NCBI GenBank assembly: GCA_018668595.1
Contig: JABJCP010000035.1
Span: forward strand, 124,001 to 188,000
Direction: 5' to 3'
From: Candidatus Woesearchaeota archaeon
Lineage (GTDB): Archaea; Nanobdellota; Nanobdellia; Woesearchaeales; UBA11576
DNA: 64,000 nt
The stretch's first letter is position 1, and each line of letters begins with the position of its first letter. Below are positions 32,283-41,173 of this stretch, piece by piece. The position numbers and the translations under genes are program-made. The notes beneath the pieces were generated by a model. That model ran no database searches, was not told the DNA's origin, and worked only from the letters and a program-made list of their open reading frames with translations.

Positions 32283-34916
32283 ATGTCAAAAAATAATCCA
32301 AAATCAGGACTGGGAAGAAGACTTCTAGAATACATTTCAACTATCGAAGATCAAACTCAAAAATTAGATGCAGAAGAAACCGCATACAAACTTATCGCAA
32401 CTAAAGATACAACTACAATTGGTGCTATTGAGCAAGTAATTGCTTTAAGCATTAGTAAGAATCCATTTGAAGCAGTAAAAGAATGGGAACTTATTAATCA
32501 TGTTGAGGTTCCAAGATGGGAGCGAAAAGATCTTCCAAAAGATTGGATTCTTGGTGAATGTTTTCATTGCGGTAGAAATGTTAAAGCAGAATTGTACGAA
32601 CTGATAAACACAAAAGATACTAATAGACTTATTACTGTGGGTTATACTTGTCATAAAAAAGCAGAACTTGCATTCCAAGCATTTGGGCAATCAATTGCAC
32701 CAACAAAAAAACTTATCAAAGACAAACAAGAAAAAAAACAAGCCGGCCTTGAACAGGTTGCAAAAGATCCAAATTGTTTTGAAAAAATTCTACAATCACT
32801 AAAAGATAAAAAAGATGATCTGTCAGATGCATTCAAAGATTTATATCAAGATTTTAAAGATAATTTAAAATACACTGCACTCACTTTAGAAGCAACACCT
32901 GAACTTTTCGATAGTGATTTTGAAGATCATTTTATTTCTGCAAATAAACAAAGAAATTTTCTAAATTGGTTTGCACAACAAAAACAAGACGGAAAATTAA
33001 AAGGAGTTATTGCAGATATTTACTCACGTTCAAGAAAAGATCTTGTAGATATTAATCCTGCTGAGTGGGCTGCACTTTACATGTATGCGGCAAACAATAG
33101 AAAAATGTCTAAGCGAGTTCTTATCGGAAGCGTCGCAGCAGATCTTAAACTATTATCTCAACTTCCAAAAGATCACGAACTAATTCAAAAATATGGCCCT
33201 GTTGACATTCACATGGTTAAGGACATCCTCGAGCAAAAAGAAAGACCAATTACTTTGCTTGAAGCGTCACGTGTTTTTGATGCAAAGCCAGAAATATTAG
33301 AAATAAGAAAAGAAGTTAACGCAAAAACAAAAAAAGAAAAGTATGACGGAGAAACTCTTGACGTAATCATGCCTTTAGAAAAAATCTTCATGACTGAAAA
33401 AGGTCATTGGAGAGAAGAGTACTTAACAGGTCAAAATTTATATGACAAAACACTAAACGCATCTGATTACAAATTTGTTAAATCTCTTTTGAAAAAAGGA
33501 ACTATTGGTAAAGGAACATTTGAAGAAAATTTATTTTCAGGTCATAGCATGGAAAATTTTGAAGATGTTGTCGATCATTTAGAGATTATTAGGAGAAAAA
33601 TGAGATATCAAACTAATGTTCTAAAAGAAAGAGGAATAGAATTAGAAGACGAATATGATTTAACTCATGAGCTTCAAGAAACATTAGATAAAGAAGATTT
33701 TTTGAAAGGAAAAAATTACAGATTAGAAGAATCATTTAAAGAAAATCAAAACAACACTTCAGGAATGGAACTTAAAGATCTTATAGAAAGAATTGAAAAA
33801 ACAGCTGTTGAAGAAAAAGGTTTTAAAACATTTGAGAGAATGCGAAAGCGTTGGCTTCCAAAAATCAAAGCACAGCAAGAAGCAGGACTTTATCATGAAA
33901 ATGACGTCGAGAGATTATTGGGTATGTATGATCGAATAAGCGAATCAACAGACAAAATAAATTCTGAAATTGAAGATACAATTTCTAAGTTTACTCGTTT
34001 TAAAGAACTTGATATTCTTAATGAATATATAGTTGTTCCAGATATTTCAAAAAAATATTTTACTGCGAATCAATTAGCAACATTAAAAAAACTTACAAAA
34101 TCAATTAATGAATTAGATGAAATTATTGAGAATAAAGATGAATTTGCAGGAAAGATAGGGAAATTAAAAGAATTAGATTCTAATTATTGGTTTTTGAATT
34201 TATTCCCTGGTTCTGATCGCGATGAGTTTTTTCTATTTCCTCAAAGAGTGACTTTTGATTTTGATAGGGCGAGATCAAAATGCGGTTGTTTCGCGTATTA
34301 CCATCCAGAAAGTTTAGAAAGAACATTTAGAAGTTTTACAGAAAGATATTCTACCCTTTCAGATGTTTTAGAAGAAGATCCAGAACTATTAACAAAAGCA
34401 AAAGAAATCTCAGATAATGTGGGGCTTTTCCAAAGGTATGGGAAAACGCGATCAATGGCAGGTCCTCGATCAATAGTAACTCATAGATCAGTAGGTAGTC
34501 TGCAATTGTTAATCAAATCAGATCCTGAAAAAACAAAAATTTCCAAGAACGTTAAAGAAAGAATTGATTTTGTTTATGAAAAACTACGAGACTATAAAAC
34601 AAGAGCGCAAGAAGAAAAAAATTATGTTGTCAATGATGAAACAATCAAAGCAGCAATCAAATCTGGTTTCCAAAGTAATTACAATCCGCAAGATGAATCT
34701 GCTACTTATAAAGTTTTCATTCCAAAAGGCAGGGGGAAAACAAGTACGTATGATCATAAAGAATTTATTAAAAGTCAGGGATTCCGTTGGAGAAATAATG
34801 GTTGGAATGCAGAACTCGTGCAAAAAGATCTTGGCAGATTTGCTGATAAACTCGCACAATACAATGCTGAAAACAAAATCAATTTAAAGTTAGAGTTAGA
34901 ATTAGTCGAGGATTAA
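32283..34916 (+). CDS. Large uncharacterised protein with zinc-like Cys motif and coiled coils, 877 aa
   Basis: Residues 90-130 contain CFHCGRN and, about 35 residues later, GYTCHKKAELAF, a plausible C-x2-C / C-H zinc site. Most of 130-640 is charged helix (KEKYDGETLDVIMPLEKIF, YQTNVLKERGIELEDEYDL, ELDEIIENKDEFAGKIGKL). Near 660-690 there is KCGCFAYYHPE. The C-terminus has VFIPKGRGKTSTYDHKEFIK and FRWRNNGWNAEL, reminiscent of the small (G-x-x-W-x-x-x-x-x-W) domains at the ends of phage and plasmid proteins. I do not recognise the whole. Possibly nucleic-acid binding. Own promoter; divergent from the nuclease operon. Confidence 0.75.
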   Translation: MSKNNPKSGLGRRLLEYISTIEDQTQKLDAEETAYKLIATKDTTTIGAIEQVIALSISKNPFEAVKEWELINHVEVPRWERKDLPKDWILGECFHCGRNVKAELYELINTKDTNRLITVGYTCHKKAELAFQAFGQSIAPTKKLIKDKQEKKQAGLEQVAKDPNCFEKILQSLKDKKDDLSDAFKDLYQDFKDNLKYTALTLEATPELFDSDFEDHFISANKQRNFLNWFAQQKQDGKLKGVIADIYSRSRKDLVDINPAEWAALYMYAANNRKMSKRVLIGSVAADLKLLSQLPKDHELIQKYGPVDIHMVKDILEQKERPITLLEASRVFDAKPEILEIRKEVNAKTKKEKYDGETLDVIMPLEKIFMTEKGHWREEYLTGQNLYDKTLNASDYKFVKSLLKKGTIGKGTFEENLFSGHSMENFEDVVDHLEIIRRKMRYQTNVLKERGIELEDEYDLTHELQETLDKEDFLKGKNYRLEESFKENQNNTSGMELKDLIERIEKTAVEEKGFKTFERMRKRWLPKIKAQQEAGLYHENDVERLLGMYDRISESTDKINSEIEDTISKFTRFKELDILNEYIVVPDISKKYFTANQLATLKKLTKSINELDEIIENKDEFAGKIGKLKELDSNYWFLNLFPGSDRDEFFLFPQRVTFDFDRARSKCGCFAYYHPESLERTFRSFTERYSTLSDVLEEDPELLTKAKEISDNVGLFQRYGKTRSMAGPRSIVTHRSVGSLQLLIKSDPEKTKISKNVKERIDFVYEKLRDYKTRAQEEKNYVVNDETIKAAIKSGFQSNYNPQDESATYKVFIPKGRGKTSTYDHKEFIKSQGFRWRNNGWNAELVQKDLGRFADKLAQYNAENKINLKLELELVED

Positions 34917-35056
34917 CAAATCAATTCGTCAATTTTTTCATTTCTTTCAAATATTTTTTTAATTTTATACATAAAAATAATCTTAAGTTAGATAAACATA
35001 TTAATGAGTGGGAATTAGTAGACTTAAATGTTATTTAAAATAAGTTTTGATTAAGA

Positions 35057-35521
35057 ATGCTTTCGCACTTTAATCTGAAAAAAAAGTTTAGAAAACACAT
35101 AAAAGAGATTGTTAAGACTAAAAAATCAGCACATTCAGTTGCTATTGGTTTTGCTATAGGTACTTTTATTAGCTTGCTTCCGACTCCTGGCTTTAATATT
35201 TTGCTTGGAGTTTTATTGGTTTTGATTTATGAAAAAGTTAATAAATTTTCTTTGTTTGGATCAATGGCGTTTTGGAATCCTTTTGTACTTGCTCCAATAT
35301 ATTTTTTGAGTTATAAAATAGGAGATCTTTTATTTAGTATTACGCCAGTTATAAAATATGATTTGTCTATTATAAATCAGTTTTTTAATTTTTCCAGAAC
35401 GTTTTTAGCAGGAAATCTAATACTGGCATTAACCCTTTCAGTAGTCGGATATTTTTTAGTGAAAAAAATAGTTGAGGTTTTACAAGAACGACATATTATT
35501 AAAAATACAGATAATAAATAA
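35057..35521 (+). CDS. DUF2062-family membrane protein, 154 aa
   Basis: An N-terminal basic helix, then SAHSVAIGFAIGTFISLLPTPGFNILLG, the DUF2062 hallmark, then FSLFGSMAFWNPFVLAPIYFLSYKIG, and a final membrane helix (LAGNLILALTLSVVGYFLV). Three to four membrane segments. The family is common in bacteria and archaea, sometimes fused to glycosyltransferases; its molecular role is not established. Confidence 0.85.
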   Translation: MLSHFNLKKKFRKHIKEIVKTKKSAHSVAIGFAIGTFISLLPTPGFNILLGVLLVLIYEKVNKFSLFGSMAFWNPFVLAPIYFLSYKIGDLLFSITPVIKYDLSIINQFFNFSRTFLAGNLILALTLSVVGYFLVKKIVEVLQERHIIKNTDNK

Positions 35522-35540
35522 AATTGGACGTTTCTAAATT

Positions 35541-36335
35541 TTATTTAATAAATTTGTTACATTCTTTCAAATATTTTTTTAATTTTTTAATAAACTTTTT
35601 TTGTTCAACAACAGTTAATTCTTTATCGCAGTTTTTCATTAATCTAAATTTAATAGCGTCCTTCACAACATGATCATTATCAGAAATAGATTTTGCAAGC
35701 AGTTTCCAATTATGTGGCACACTTTTATCTTTTGCTTTTTGTTCAAATTCTACTAACCAAAATATTTGTTTTATTATTTGTGAAAATAAAAACTCTCCTC
35801 GAACATAGCCTGGTAAAAATATATTTTCAAATGCCCAAATCATTCCTTTAAGATCATGAGCATCTGTTCGTCTTAAAAAACCATCAGAAATTAAGTTCAG
35901 ATCTTTGCCATAGATTAATTTGTAATGAGGTAAGTGTTTTACAAATCTGGGAGGTGGAGTCAGCGTCACTTTATTCTTAACCCTGCGACCTGTTTTTAAT
36001 TCTGAAAACGCATATCCTCTTATTTCTGTTTTAATTTTATTTAATATTAGTTTATTAGATTTTTTTTTATTTAGTTTTTGTTTCTTTTCTTCTTCTTTTT
36101 CTATTCTGCGAAGATTATCTAAATATTTTGCATGCTTTACAATTGTTACTGTATCAACATCACTTTGTTGGTTCATTTCGCGTCGAATAAAACTTCCTTT
36201 AACATAGATTGATACAATTTCATCAGGAGGAATAGAACTCAGAATAGCTTTCTTTGCAACTTTCAAAGAATCAATAGCAGCTTCTTCTATTTGAGTTTTT
36301 CTTTTCCAACTTTTCCAGAAATTGTATTGAAGCAT
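35541..36335 (-). CDS. Nucleotidyltransferase-fold protein, 264 aa
   Basis: The N-terminal part has IVSIYVKGSFIRREMNQQSD followed by VDTVTIV, i.e. the G-S ... D-x-D signature of MNT-type nucleotidyltransferases (Ser at about 48, Asp pair at about 59-61). An acidic/basic coiled insertion follows (RIEKEEEKKQKLNKKKSNK), then RGYAFSELK and a helical C-terminal half with a Trp-rich core (GMIWAFENIFLPGY, QIFWLVEFEQKAKD). The protein may transfer NMP to protein, RNA or antibiotic. It is on the same strand as the GT-B gene but 54 bases downstream of its stop. Confidence 0.7.
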   Translation of the reverse strand: MLQYNFWKSWKRKTQIEEAAIDSLKVAKKAILSSIPPDEIVSIYVKGSFIRREMNQQSDVDTVTIVKHAKYLDNLRRIEKEEEKKQKLNKKKSNKLILNKIKTEIRGYAFSELKTGRRVKNKVTLTPPPRFVKHLPHYKLIYGKDLNLISDGFLRRTDAHDLKGMIWAFENIFLPGYVRGEFLFSQIIKQIFWLVEFEQKAKDKSVPHNWKLLAKSISDNDHVVKDAIKFRLMKNCDKELTVVEQKKFIKKLKKYLKECNKFIK

Positions 36336-36389
36336 CTATACTTTTATTTTTTCCAGAGTTTATATTTTTTTCTAAAAGTATGCGAGAAT

Positions 36390-37532
36390 TCACAAACCTA
36401 ACATTTCATAAACCAATGCAGTAACTCTTTCTGTTGCTTTTCCATCAGTTCTAAATCTGGATGCTTTCTCTCTTAGTTCATGTTCACGATAATTAGAATC
36501 AGTTATCACTCGTCTAACTAGTGCTTTACAATCGTCAACAGTATAGCCAACAGGTGCAATATCATTTTTAGTTAAAATAGATAAGTAATCTTGGCATTTT
36601 AATCCTGGTTGTATGCTTGCTGCAGGTTTATTCATATAGATTGCTTCAATTGCTGCTGTTGAACTTGGGGTAAATGTAATGTTGGTTGATAAAATCAAAT
36701 CGTGTGAATTCATATTTGAAACTAGTTTGATATTATTTTTTGAGTTGTGAATATATGTTTGGATCTCTTCGAGATCTTCACTTGGACATCGAGGATGTAA
36801 CTTGACACAAACTCCTGTTTTTTCTTTCAAATTTGCAGGAACACTTTCCAATGCATTATCAATTATAATTATATTTTCTAAATCCCAATAACCAAATTTT
36901 TCTATGTTTTGCTTCCATGCATTTGCTGCATAGAAAAGTAGTACATTTTGTTCAAGACCTATTTTTTTTCTTATGTTTTGTTTGTCAGTTTCACTAAAAT
37001 TAAGCGCATAATTTTCTATATTATCAAAAAAGGGATTGCCAGTTATTTTAAGTAAGTCTGAGGGAAATTCTCTTTCAATTAGATCTTTTTTTGCATACTC
37101 GTCCATGATTGCAAGTGTATCTGGTAAGATTGTAAATTCATCTTGAGGTTCAAGTTTACCGAACCTTTCTGAATATTGTCCCCAGAAATCTAATACTGCT
37201 AATGTAGTCATTTTCTTTTCTTTTGCAGCTTTAATTATTGTTTGTTCAAACGCAATATCCTTTTTATTTTCTTGTACACTAGTTCCTGTAAAAACAAGGT
37301 CTGGTTTTTCAGTGTCTAATATTTGTTTCATATTCTCCACAGAAACCTGAGTAATATCATAATCTTGAATTGTTTTGTAGGGAATATTGTGAGAATCTAA
37401 AATTTTTTCAGAGAAGTTATGACTCATAACAACTAGTTCAATTAAGTTTTTTTCTTGTAATAATTTAATAACTGGTGCAATAGCATTCATTCCACCGGGA
37501 TGCCAAGACGTCGCAAGTACTTTTGGTTTCAT
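36390..37532 (-). CDS. GT-B-fold protein, glycosyltransferase or UDP-GlcNAc 2-epimerase-like, 380 aa
   Basis: Two Rossmann halves: PKVLATSWHPGGMNAIAPVIKLL (residues 3-25), PDLVFTGTSV (about 79-88), then VLLFYAANAW, CVKLHPRCP, SHDLILSTNITFTPSSTAAIEAIYMNKPAAS (the late S/T-x-x-x-x-E motif that binds the sugar nucleotide phosphate). The layout fits non-hydrolysing epimerases, LpxB-like and CDP-glycerol-type transferases. It should act on a sugar nucleotide. Substrate unknown. The start ATG is close to the oppositely oriented promoter at 37596. Confidence 0.75.
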   Translation of the reverse strand: MKPKVLATSWHPGGMNAIAPVIKLLQEKNLIELVVMSHNFSEKILDSHNIPYKTIQDYDITQVSVENMKQILDTEKPDLVFTGTSVQENKKDIAFEQTIIKAAKEKKMTTLAVLDFWGQYSERFGKLEPQDEFTILPDTLAIMDEYAKKDLIEREFPSDLLKITGNPFFDNIENYALNFSETDKQNIRKKIGLEQNVLLFYAANAWKQNIEKFGYWDLENIIIIDNALESVPANLKEKTGVCVKLHPRCPSEDLEEIQTYIHNSKNNIKLVSNMNSHDLILSTNITFTPSSTAAIEAIYMNKPAASIQPGLKCQDYLSILTKNDIAPVGYTVDDCKALVRRVITDSNYREHELREKASRFRTDGKATERVTALVYEMLGL

Positions 37533-37595
37533 ATTTCTAGAAAATCACTAGGAGCATATAAATTTAACTATTTCACCACTCCTGAATAGTCAAAA

Positions 37596-37669
37596 ACCGA
37601 AAGGTTTATAAATCGAACATCCATTCCTTATTATATTATATTAATAAATCCTATTATTAATATTAGGAT
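37596..37669 (+). promoter_or_regulatory. BRE/TATA promoter and leader hairpin of the macro-domain operon
   Basis: ACCGAAAGGTTTATAAAT (37596-37613) is a clear BRE plus TATA. The predicted start is near 37635, giving a leader of about 70 nt that contains the near-palindrome ATCCTA (37648-37653) and TAGGAT (37664-37669). The hairpin could be an RNA element or an operator downstream of the start site. Confidence 0.65.
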
Positions 37670-37703
37670 ATCATTAAAAGAAGATGTGTGGAGTGTTGAG
37701 ATT

Positions 37704-38132
37704 ATGTCGGATAAATTAGTTTTAGAAACATTACTTGATGAAAATACAGTTTTAAGAGAATTTCTTGGTGGTATTCCTGATGATTTGGATCTAGGTAGTT
37801 TAGAGCGTGAAGCATTTACTTATCTTGGTGAATGGCGTAGTGCTATGAAGCAAGGAAAAGATTATGGATTCGCATATAGAATGGGAATCAAAGAAAATGT
37901 GGTTGATAGTGAAGGTGATCCTGCTACATTAATTATGTATTTTGTAAATCCTTTAGTTGAGCGAGGAACAGTATTATCTGTAGAAGATAATAAAGATCTG
38001 ATTAAAAATATAAAGACCCTTGTTAGCATGACGAGCCTTATTCAACAAATGAGATATGGGGAAAATAGTGTTGTTTGCACATTACCGCCTCCTGAATATA
38101 TGCTAAATGAATTATTGAAAGATCTAGGATAA
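37704..38132 (+). CDS. Unknown protein, first gene of macro-domain operon, 142 aa
   Basis: The frame opens at a GTG at 37686; the ATG at 37704 follows GGAGTG and is preferred. The sequence is acidic, alpha-beta: LVLETLLDENTVLREFLGGIPDDLDLG, EAFTYLGEWRSAMKQGKDYGFAYRMG, ATLIMYFVNPL. No recognised domain or membrane segment. Twenty bases separate it from the next gene. Confidence 0.7.
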   Translation: MSDKLVLETLLDENTVLREFLGGIPDDLDLGSLEREAFTYLGEWRSAMKQGKDYGFAYRMGIKENVVDSEGDPATLIMYFVNPLVERGTVLSVEDNKDLIKNIKTLVSMTSLIQQMRYGENSVVCTLPPPEYMLNELLKDLG

Positions 38133-38152
38133 CTAAGTTAAGGTATTAAAAA

Positions 38153-38551
38153 ATGGCTGAACAATTACAAGCAGGATTGGACACGTGGAATTTATCTATT
38201 GACGAAATTATTAATAAAGTTAGTGATGTTGTTGTTTTGAAAAACTCAAATTCTCGAGGATATTTTGGTCAATATACTACAGAGTATGAAGCTTTAGTAA
38301 AAAATGAAGAGACTAATCTTGTTGTTTATGTTAGAAAACAAAGATTGATTCGAGATCCTGATAGAGAAAAAGATAAATCTAAACATACTTCTTTACGTAC
38401 TATTTTATTCAAACCTTATTTTGGGTTTACTCATGTTCCTACTGGACACAATGCAGTTGCAGTAGATCTTCAAAAATATTTATCTCAAAAAGGATCTAAA
38501 AAACTTTTCAAAGCATTAGAACAAAGATATTTAGAACAAACAAAGGAATAA
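38153..38551 (+). CDS. Unknown protein, tandem paralog A, 132 aa
   Basis: Shares with the next gene the blocks LKNSNSRG(Y/G)FG, YTTEYE, YVRK(Q/H)R, RDP(D/S)R and KYLSQK(G/E)SKKLFKA, so the two arose by tandem duplication. The strand-rich middle (NLVVYVRKQRLIRDP) and C-terminal amphipathic helix suggest a small alpha-beta fold. Begins 20 bases after the previous stop. Function unknown. Confidence 0.75.
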   Translation: MAEQLQAGLDTWNLSIDEIINKVSDVVVLKNSNSRGYFGQYTTEYEALVKNEETNLVVYVRKQRLIRDPDREKDKSKHTSLRTILFKPYFGFTHVPTGHNAVAVDLQKYLSQKGSKKLFKALEQRYLEQTKE

Positions 38552-38552
38552 A

Positions 38553-38990
38553 ATGACTGAAGGATTTGACTTAAAATTAGAAGATTATGATTTAACTATT
38601 GATAAGCTTGTTGATAAGCTCAAAGATACTGCTGTCACAAAAAACTCGAATTCTCGGGGAGGTTTTGGCCCGTATACTACTGAGTATGAAACTTATTTTG
38701 ATTTTGGAGAAACTAAATTTACTCTTTATGTTAGAAAACATAGATTTACTAGAGATCCTAGCAGAGATGAAGATCCTGATGGGGGTAAAAGAGCTTCTTT
38801 AAAAAATCTGTTGATCCGACCTTTATTTGGAGTTTTTAACAGGGTAGAAAACAAGGAATTAATACTTCCTGTCAAATATTTATCTCAAAAAGAATCTAAA
38901 AAACTTTTCAAAGCAATGCAAACACAATATGAAAATCAAACACATGAAATGCATGCAGAAATAAAAAAATATTGGGGTTTTGAAAAATGA
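38553..38990 (+). CDS. Unknown protein, tandem paralog B, 145 aa
   Basis: Second copy of the duplicated pair. It keeps KNSNSRGGFGPYTTEYE and KYLSQKESKKLFKAM and adds a C-terminal HAEIKKYWGFEK extension. The end overlaps the next start (ATGA), implying coupled translation. The SR-G-x-FG and YVRKxRxxRDP blocks are the most conserved between copies and are the likely functional core. Confidence 0.75.
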   Translation: MTEGFDLKLEDYDLTIDKLVDKLKDTAVTKNSNSRGGFGPYTTEYETYFDFGETKFTLYVRKHRFTRDPSRDEDPDGGKRASLKNLLIRPLFGVFNRVENKELILPVKYLSQKESKKLFKAMQTQYENQTHEMHAEIKKYWGFEK

Positions 38991-39379
38991 TATCACAAAC
39001 ACAACTCGGAAACTTTTATGCAAACCTCCCTGGAGGATTTTATAGAACTTGTGCTAAAACAGGTCAAGCGGTTTTAGATGAAAACAGAATTTCTTTATTT
39101 CAAACAATTGATTCATTATTAACAAATTTCAACTTAGATTCTTTTGAAGAAAATAAAGATTCTGCACGAGAACAAACAAAATTATATGTAGCAAACTTAA
39201 ATCGATTAGGTTTACATTCTGAAGAATTAGGAGAAGAAGCTAAATCAACAATCAGAACAGAATTGGAATTACTGGAAAGTAAAATTAAAGCTTATGCTGT
39301 TCAACGAGATAGTATTTTACAACCTTTGTTTGATAAGATCGTAGAGCAGGGTTATGATATAAAATTATTAAAAAATTAA
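38987..39379 (+). CDS. Unknown helical protein, 130 aa
   Basis: The start overlaps the preceding stop. After an N-terminal segment (NFYANLPGGFYRTCAKTGQAV) the protein is helical with acidic stretches (DSFEENKDSAREQTKLYVANLNRL, EELGEEAKSTIRTELELLESKIKAY). No family recognised. Its fixed coupling to the duplicated pair suggests a common complex (inference). Confidence 0.7.
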   Translation: MISQTQLGNFYANLPGGFYRTCAKTGQAVLDENRISLFQTIDSLLTNFNLDSFEENKDSAREQTKLYVANLNRLGLHSEELGEEAKSTIRTELELLESKIKAYAVQRDSILQPLFDKIVEQGYDIKLLKN

Positions 39380-39391
39380 GGAGTAATTAAA

Positions 39392-39952
39392 ATGAAACAG
39401 AAAATTAAATCATTTGGAAATTTAGATCTTTATCTTATGCAGGGAGACTTAACGCAAGTTCCTGTCGACGCAATCATGACTGCAATTAATTCTGGAGCTA
39501 TGTGGTTTGGAGGTATTGATGGTGCAATTCAAAGAGCTGCAGGAACTCGGTATCATGATCAAGCAATGCAAAATATGCCTTTAAAAAATCTAGATGTCGT
39601 CGATGCAAAAGGAGATTCTGATAATCATGCAGGCATGTTTGATAATGTTATTTTTGTTGTAGATAATTTAGAATCGTCATTAGATCAAGTTGTTTACAAA
39701 GGTCTTGAAGCAGCACATAATATAGGATATGAAACACTTGCAGTGCCTGCAATAAGAATGGGCGTTATGCAGGGAGTAGTAGAAAAAACTCCTGAGGAAA
39801 CAGTTAGAAAAATTGGAGAAGGTGTTTTGAATTTTCTAGAAGTTTATGGTGACAAAACGAGTTTGAAAGAATTAACTTTTGTTGTTTACAATGATCCTAA
39901 TTCTCAAAGGCTTATTTCAGAGGGAATTAGTTTACTTCCAATAAAAAATTAA
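39392..39952 (+). CDS. Macro-domain protein (ADP-ribose binding), 186 aa
   Basis: The N-terminal half follows the macro-domain pattern: LYLMQGDLTQVPVDAIMTAIN, then SGAMWFGGIDGAIQRAAG (residues 13-48), where the Asp after G and the N-SG...GG-x-DGAI loop bind ADP-ribose. A later alpha-beta segment (ETLAVPAIRMGVMQGVVEKTPEE) matches the second phosphate loop region. Such proteins bind or hydrolyse ADP-ribose and its derivatives. A weak GGAG ribosome binding site precedes it. Nearby NrtR, PRPP synthetase and Nudix genes fit an NAD/ADP-ribose theme. Confidence 0.85.
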   Translation: MKQKIKSFGNLDLYLMQGDLTQVPVDAIMTAINSGAMWFGGIDGAIQRAAGTRYHDQAMQNMPLKNLDVVDAKGDSDNHAGMFDNVIFVVDNLESSLDQVVYKGLEAAHNIGYETLAVPAIRMGVMQGVVEKTPEETVRKIGEGVLNFLEVYGDKTSLKELTFVVYNDPNSQRLISEGISLLPIKN

Positions 39953-39972
39953 TTTTTGCGTGGGGCGAAAAA

Positions 39973-40539
39973 ATGAATGTTTATAAAAAAAGTTTAGATG
40001 AATTAAGAAGCTTTCATCTCAAAGCACATAATGAAACTAAATTAGAATCTGATCCTAAATTGTTTTTAGAAAAAATAGTAGAAACATATGGTGAGGATAA
40101 TGTTATGATTAGATCGTTAAGCAGTAAGAGTGAAAGCAAAGGTTCTGTCAATTTTGATGGATCAAGAACATTTAATCCAGATCGTCCATTTAATATGTTT
40201 GTGTCTTATAAGAATTCAAAAAATGTGTTGAATGGTTTGTGGGATTGTTTAGAAGAATCTGATGCATATTTGATTGAATTTGCAGTTAAGCGAGAATCAA
40301 CTGATGTTTGGAATTATGTTCCAGAGGAGTTACAGGGTGCTGTTAATTATTTTGGCAGTGCTATTGAAAAATCAAATACTGAATGGAGATCTGGTAATTG
40401 GATAAAACCTTCAAACACTGGTTTTTGTGAAATGTATGATGATGATGGGTACAAAATGTATAATATTTATTTTAAATGGGTTGATGAATTAAAAAGTATT
40501 GATAAAAAAATCATTGATGAAAAAAAGTTAGATAACTAA
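39973..40539 (+). CDS. Unknown protein, 188 aa
   Basis: Alpha-beta protein with LRSFHLKAHNETKLES, GSVNFDGSRTFNPDRPFNMFVSY, VLNGLWDCLEESDAYLIEFAVKRES and a Tyr/Trp-rich end (CEMYDDDGYKMYNIYFKWVDEL). Not recognised. The ribosome binding region is weak (GTGGGGCG). Follows the macro-domain gene by 20 bases, so it may supply or remove a substrate for it; no catalytic motif was found to support this. Confidence 0.7.
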   Translation: MNVYKKSLDELRSFHLKAHNETKLESDPKLFLEKIVETYGEDNVMIRSLSSKSESKGSVNFDGSRTFNPDRPFNMFVSYKNSKNVLNGLWDCLEESDAYLIEFAVKRESTDVWNYVPEELQGAVNYFGSAIEKSNTEWRSGNWIKPSNTGFCEMYDDDGYKMYNIYFKWVDELKSIDKKIIDEKKLDN

Positions 40540-40553
40540 GCAGGTGTTATTTT

Positions 40554-41057
40554 ATGAAAACATTAAATAAAATTTTATTATTGAGTATTGCTGCAACGTT
40601 TGCTACTGGTTGTGTAGATGATGCATGTAGAACTTATTCGAGCGCAACTTCTAAAACACATATTTGTGCTTATGATATGGATGGTGATGGCAAAGCTGAC
40701 GAGAAACGATATATAGAAACAAATTATAGTGGTAATAGGATTTTTAGTAAAAAAGTCGACAGAGATAATGATGGTAATATTGATGAAGAGTTTAAATATA
40801 TTAGACTAGAGAGTGCGACAGAAACAATTCATAAAGTAGACCAAGATGATGACGGAACAATTGATTTTATAGAAATATCTCATTTTAATGAAGATGGAAA
40901 TAGGACAGTTACTGAAATTGATATGGATGGAGATAATGTTCCTGATTTGATGAAAATTTATGATGAAAATAGTCAACTAAAGAGTGTTCTTAAGAAAGAT
41001 TCTATGGCTGAGGGATGGAAAAAAGTTTTAGATAGCGATGAGTTATATAGTTTATAA
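40554..41057 (+). CDS. Lipoprotein with calcium-binding DxDxDG repeats, 167 aa
   Basis: The N-terminal signal ends in a lipobox (LLSIAATFATGC), so Cys20 is probably lipid-modified and the protein faces outward. Four DxDxDG-like loops occur: DMDGDGKAD, DRDNDGNID, DQDDDGTID, DMDGDNVPD, about 30-45 residues apart, as in EF-hand/thrombospondin type 3 loops. Strand-rich spacers. Likely binds calcium at the cell surface. An exported lipoprotein is odd at the end of an operon of cytoplasmic proteins. Confidence 0.8.
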   Translation: MKTLNKILLLSIAATFATGCVDDACRTYSSATSKTHICAYDMDGDGKADEKRYIETNYSGNRIFSKKVDRDNDGNIDEEFKYIRLESATETIHKVDQDDDGTIDFIEISHFNEDGNRTVTEIDMDGDNVPDLMKIYDENSQLKSVLKKDSMAEGWKKVLDSDELYSL

Positions 41058-41173
41058 TTATTCGATTTTTTTTATCATATTTTTTTTTTAAAGATTAATT
41101 CTATTGTTCATTTAGAATTTGTTTTAAATTAATAATTAAATCATTTTCAATAGAATATTGAATTTAGAAAGAG

